Below, piece by piece: positions 59,762 to 64,000 of a DNA stretch of 64,000 nucleotides (its first letter is position 1; every line of letters begins with the position of its first letter). The notes below the pieces were generated by a model. The model did no database searches and was not told the DNA's origin. It saw nothing but the letters and a program-made list of their open reading frames with translations. A program made the position numbers and the translations under genes. Source of the DNA: Artocarpus heterophyllus. Taxonomy: Eukaryota > Streptophyta > Magnoliopsida > Rosales > Moraceae. Where the stretch lies: the NCBI GenBank assembly GCA_025403435.1, contig CM046349.1, forward strand, positions 18,002,004 to 18,066,003, given 5' to 3'.

Positions 59762-62700
59762 TGCAATGACCATCATCGTTTGAGTCATTCCTTAATAATT
59801 TTCTTATTTAACCGTGAAAATTTAGAATTTTTCTCCACACACACACACACATATATATAAAACCCTTTTTCTTCATTTTTCTCATATAATTATCACAACA
59901 TTTTCCAAAAGAGTTTTGTGTTCATATCTAACTTGTATTACATCACATCTCATACTTAATATTTCCTTTACAACTAGTTTCAAATTTATTTAATATACAT
60001 ATATAGCGAAAACATTCTTGTGGCTGTATCCATACCCTTGCCTATACATTTGCTAATGTACCATCTCCAACTCTATAGTGATTCTATTTCAGCCTTTTGG
60101 TTGAAATTCCTATAGCATTAAATGACTAGGAGAGCTATTGCTCAATAAGTCCAAACATAACCCATGGATATATCCTATTTGTATGCATGATCTATTTATG
60201 CTTGTTTATGGACATTAATTACTCTCTCTATATCTCTAACTTAACTAGGGCCCAAGTGTTCATGCAATATGCACACATGGGTCCTCGTAATATCGAGACC
60301 GAAACATAACTTAGGACTCCTCTTAAGTCAAGAGATGGTACGATATATTTTTTTTCTTGTTTGGTGAATCATTTTACCAGTCTGTTAATTTAGGTTGACA
60401 TACCATGAATGATGATTTATTGACTTATAATAAATGCATATCACATGCATTTCTCTAAAAACATTAAATACACAATTACATTTTTTTTTTTAAAAAACCC
60501 TAATTCCCTACCATAGGTGGGGTTTAAACTCACTTGGGATTGACACAACATTAACCAATTTCATGTTCCTCTACTATCCATCTAAGTGTCTTCTGTAGAC
60601 AATTTTATCGTCATTAGCTAACTTATTACTATCAATCTATATGTCAATATAAGATATGAACGTTATTTACTGAATCGAGTTATTGCTTCGTTCAAAAACC
60701 CGAGCACTATAGATTTTATTCCTTTTGATTCACAATGCCTTATTATTACTCACGAAATATGGAAAAATTCTTGCTAAAGGCCATTTTTTCTATTTCGGAT
60801 GTTTTGGATCCGTTTGGGTTGTTTTGTGAAAAATGATGTTTTTGCTTTCGATGGGCCTTATTAAACTTTTGGGCCCCTTTTTGCTAATTCTACACAAAAG
60901 TTACTTATTAACAGGAGGACAAGAGATCAAGGTGTTGATTCTTTTTTTTTTTTTTTTTCTGTGCAGTAAAAGACCCATTTTAACATAACGAGATAATTTT
61001 CAACACGGATATTGAAAATTTGACAATTTTACCCTTGGAACAAAAAACGATCATTTTATTTTAATGGCCTCGATTTTTCGTGAAGATTAAAATTCTCCAA
61101 AGTTCTTAACCCAAATTCCTTTTATCTAAAATGTTCTCTTTTTTTGAATTTTTTTGTGATAAAAATTCATAAAATTCATATCTCATAAACCGTAGGGAAT
61201 TTTGACAAGTTGTTCACATTATTTCATAGTTTCGTCGAGATTTACAACTTCTATATTTTAACTTTTCTGAAATCCCCACTAAACAGTGGAGTTTTCTATC
61301 ATTTTTCAATTCTGCCAAGTTTGAACAAATCTTTTCAATTTAGTTCCTTGAAATTTTCACAAAACCTTGTTCTTAAAAATTATACATCTCACTGTTTTGC
61401 ACAGGTTTTTAAGTCTTATTCAAAAAATAAATCATATTAAGTCATGTCAAGGTTTTGTTTCTTTGAAAACCACCTAAACTTTGAAATTTGTTTTTTTTTT
61501 ATCCAAGTTGTCTTCAAGCACAAAAGTCCTTAGTTCCTAGACATTCTTAACGTAAGCATACACATAATACATCACATATTCATGCCATAAAATCCTTTAA
61601 ACATGCCATAGTCCAATTTAAGCAACTACATACCAAACTTGTTATACATCTCACTGTTTTGCACAAGTTTTTAAGTCTTATTGAAAAAATAAATCATATT
61701 AAGACATGTCAAGGTTTCATTTCTTTGAAAAGCACCTAAACTTTGAAATTTGTTTTGTTTTTTTAATCGAGTAGTCTTCAAGCACAAAAGTCCTTAGTTC
61801 CTAGACATTCTTAACGTAAGCATACACATAATACATCACATATTCATGCCATAAAATCTTTTAAACATGCCATAGTCCAATTTAAGCAACTACATACCAA
61901 ACTTACTTAAAAAATCAAAACAACATCAAACTTGAAAATAGAAGCTAAGGCTTTTACCAAGAAATTTGTGTTCTTGTGAACCTCCACAAAGTTTGATTTT
62001 TTTTGTCTCTCTTCCTAGCATAAATCATGGCAAGAGAATCCTTATTAAAAGTCCCTTCAACCCAATGAAAACCCTAGAAATACTTAGAGAAAGTCTAGGA
62101 TTTTACCTTCTAGAATTGCCTAATCTTGGACTTTGTACTTGATCTTGATCTTTACTCTTGTTTGGGGGATAAATCTTTGGGTTGTTTTTTGACAAAATTT
62201 TTTGAAAGGAAAGCTATAGGGCTACCGGAGCAAGGGAGGGGGAGAAGTAAAGCATTTAGTTCATATTTTGCATGCAAAAGTTATTACATCTTGATCTTTT
62301 TTACACTTTGGTGACTCACCATTCTTAGTCACAATTTAACATCATTTGTTGTAAAAGTTGGCTTGATTTGGCATGGTGGGATTCGGCTACATCAAGAGGG
62401 AATGGTGGCTTTTTCTCAACCTTTAAAGTGTTCTCTTGGTGAGTCCCACAAACTTTTTTGCACGGTGTAATTTTACATTGTACTATATTTTTCTTATACT
62501 GTTAGGGTAAAACTGAAGAGATACGTACTTAAATAGTCTAGAATATATTGACTTACTTTTTAATCTACTTTTCTAATCCCAACACAGTATCTAATATATC
62601 TATGTTTTTGCTTAAACAGTGTACTTACACTACACTATGAACCTTTTACCTTTGTGTCTCTTTCTACATTGTACACATCAACCGATGTGTTTTGGATACA

Positions 62701-63074
62701 AAATCCTTTACCACTTTATTTACTTGGTAATTAACCATTTTACACTATTTTGGATTATGGTATGCTTTTCTACTTTAATTAGCACTTTAATCATTTATTA
62801 ATTTGTACCATAATACTAATAATTAATTGTGATATAAATTCCATTTTGAAGATATTGTTCACAAATTTCTTTTTAGCACTTAAACTCCCAAAATTTTTAT
62901 ATTAACAATATCCCAAGTTGCACAAAATTCACAGACAAATTTCGTATTAACATTGTTCATATATAATTTACACTTTATATTAATTTAAAAAATATGATTT
63001 ATAAGGAAAATTTTATCAATTAAAGCCAAATAAGTTTTAGATTTAAATTAATAATTTTTTTCTTGAGCATTACA
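59762..63074 (-). repeat. 5' LTR of the chromovirus (3.3 kb)
   Basis: On the minus strand it starts TGTAATGCTCAAGAAAAAAA at 63074 and ends GATGGTCATTGCA at 59762. 'ctattgctcaataagtcc' (60136) is the counterpart of 'ttttgctcagcaagtagg' in the solo LTR at 30312-34771. It contains a 262 bp tandem duplication (61380-61904) and a CA/TA microsatellite at about 59838-59860. The flank after 63074 is taagg; the other flank is lost, so the target duplication cannot be tested. Confidence 0.85.
61380..61904. repeat. 262 bp direct tandem duplication inside the LTR
   Basis: Unit 1 (61380-61641) and unit 2 (61642-61904) both begin 'ttatacatctcactgttttg' and end 'agcaactacataccaaactt'. They differ by a small number of substitutions and a T-run length change, concentrated in the first half; the second half is almost identical. 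Confidence 0.95.
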
Positions 63075-64000
63075 TAAGGTTTAAATACCTTTAGTATTAA
63101 TAAACTATTTTTTAAAAATATCTGAGTTCATAAAAATTTAACTGGGATCCGAATCGATTATGAGACCAGGTGCTTGTACAATTTGCCTTTCTACGAGCCA
63201 ATTCCTTGTTCTTTTCCATTACTCTAATAGGAAATGTAAGGACGAACTCTACCACAATTAGCGAAAAGCTAAATCATCAAATTCGGTTATAGATTTGCTG
63301 AAGAGACTTATCTAAGCATTGCCAAAGTTCACAGCAGCAAACAATAGGCTAACTAGATTAGCAAAATAAATAAATAAATAATAAAATAATAATAGAAATA
63401 AATAAATAAACAATACGCTAACTAGACCAAAAGTTACACTCTAAAATCTAGTGACACCCCAAACTTAGAGCAAAGGCAACTTACATAGTTATATTATTTT
63501 GGGGGAAAAAAACACATACGGAATATTAGTTATTGAAGATGACTTGTTAGGAAGTCTAAGGCCAAGGCAAAATTACTTTGCTCTTTGGTACATGCACAAG
63601 TAGAGATTCATTTTTAGAATTTTTAGAAATCTTTTCACACGTTTTTTAAGGTATAAATTTTAAAAATACTCTTAGCATAATTCTTAAAAAATTCTTATTT
63701 TTCAAAACAAAAATATTTTCATTTATTTTGAAAACAATACCAAACGGCTCTAAAAGTTTTCAAATTCCTTTTGGTCCGATCAAAGAAGTTTCTAGACAAA
63801 ATAACGAAATACTCGTATGAGAAATTAAATTAATCAGAATAAAAATAGAGAAAAAAAGGGAAAAAAAAGGAAAAAACATGCAATCGGGTATTTTGTCCTT
63901 TCAAGGCATTCTATGAACGGAATTTAACTAGACTGAAGTCGTACAAAAAAAAAAAAAAGGAGTCATCATTTTCAGACATCTCTACATGATTCTGAATCTC
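63075..64000. other. AT-rich flank, no gene recognised
   Basis: Contains an AAAT-type microsatellite (about 63362-63412) and an A-run near 63945. No gene or element end seen. Confidence 0.55.

Larger units (their letters stand above)
51766..63074 (-). mobile_element. Tekay-like Ty3/gypsy chromovirus, 3' LTR mostly lost
   Basis: On the minus strand: 5' LTR (59762-63074), PBS (59748-59759, TAGTATCAGAGT), gag-like ORFs, protease, RT, RNase H, integrase and chromodomain, polypurine tract (rc of 51841-51855) and about 75 bp of 3' LTR. The order RT before integrase is gypsy; a chromodomain after integrase and an LTR starting TGTAATGC of 3.3 kb point to the Tekay (Del) clade. A solo LTR at 55407-57401 interrupts gag. 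All genes are decayed. Confidence 0.88.

Noticed and set aside
1..64000. tRNA, rRNA, CRISPR arrays, bacterial-type operons
   Set aside because: No cloverleaf-like stretches with conserved T-loop, no rRNA-like blocks and no regular spacer arrays were seen. The microsatellites (TA, CA, ATT, AAAT) are ordinary plant repeats.

Overview
This is AT-rich plant nuclear DNA, almost certainly from a eudicot. The evidence is a spliced purine-permease (PUP) gene body, plant-type Ty1/copia and Ty3/gypsy lineages (Tat with two RNase H domains and an antisense ORF, a Tekay-like chromovirus, an Athila-like LTR), MITEs and a Helitron-like end. I see no intact protein-coding gene, no rRNA or tRNA gene and no CRISPR array. 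The only host gene I recognise, a PUP at 14657-16326, is broken.

Layout. 1-1380: a diverged LTR-like fragment, then AT-rich DNA with an A-tract. 1385-5806: two related minus-strand LTR-like units (Tat-like) around a spacer rich in a short GACCTAGTC-type repeat; the second unit is split by another LTR-like insertion (3296-5269). 6768-11751: a complete but decayed copia element on the minus strand with a cagag target duplication. 12625-13857: a 1.2 kb MITE. 14657-16326: the PUP pseudogene. 16904-17973: a long-terminal-inverted-repeat (MULE-like) element with a GC-rich core. 18259-18370: a small MITE.

19067-38425 is one Tat-lineage gypsy element on the plus strand, bounded by agagc duplications. 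It is split by three later solo LTRs (21992-23958, 26688-28875, 30312-34771). Once these are removed, about 10.7 kb of the element's own sequence remains, in the order 5' LTR, gag, protease, RT, RNase H, archaeal-type RNase H, integrase, antisense ORF, 3' LTR. 38446-39030 is a copia-type LTR fragment, followed by a possible MITE and a Helitron-like end (40700-41262).

41263-48097 is the remnant of a gypsy element on the minus strand: an LTR-like block split by a solo LTR at 42320-44291, a truncated RT, protease and gag. 48098-51760 is the 3' part of a copia element (minus). 51766-63074 is a Tekay-like chromovirus (minus) with a 3.3 kb 5' LTR, two gag-like ORFs, and a solo LTR inserted in its gag zinc knuckle (55407-57401).

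The window is therefore a heterochromatin-like nested retrotransposon block next to a dead gene. The most useful observations are the mosaic similarity of the two TGTAACACCC solo LTRs, the antisense ORF of the Tat element, the two gag-like ORFs of the chromovirus, and the shared G-to-A loss of catalytic aspartates in three different reverse transcriptases. I did not find a convincing new biological system. Boundaries that rest on target-site duplications are exact; the others are approximate.
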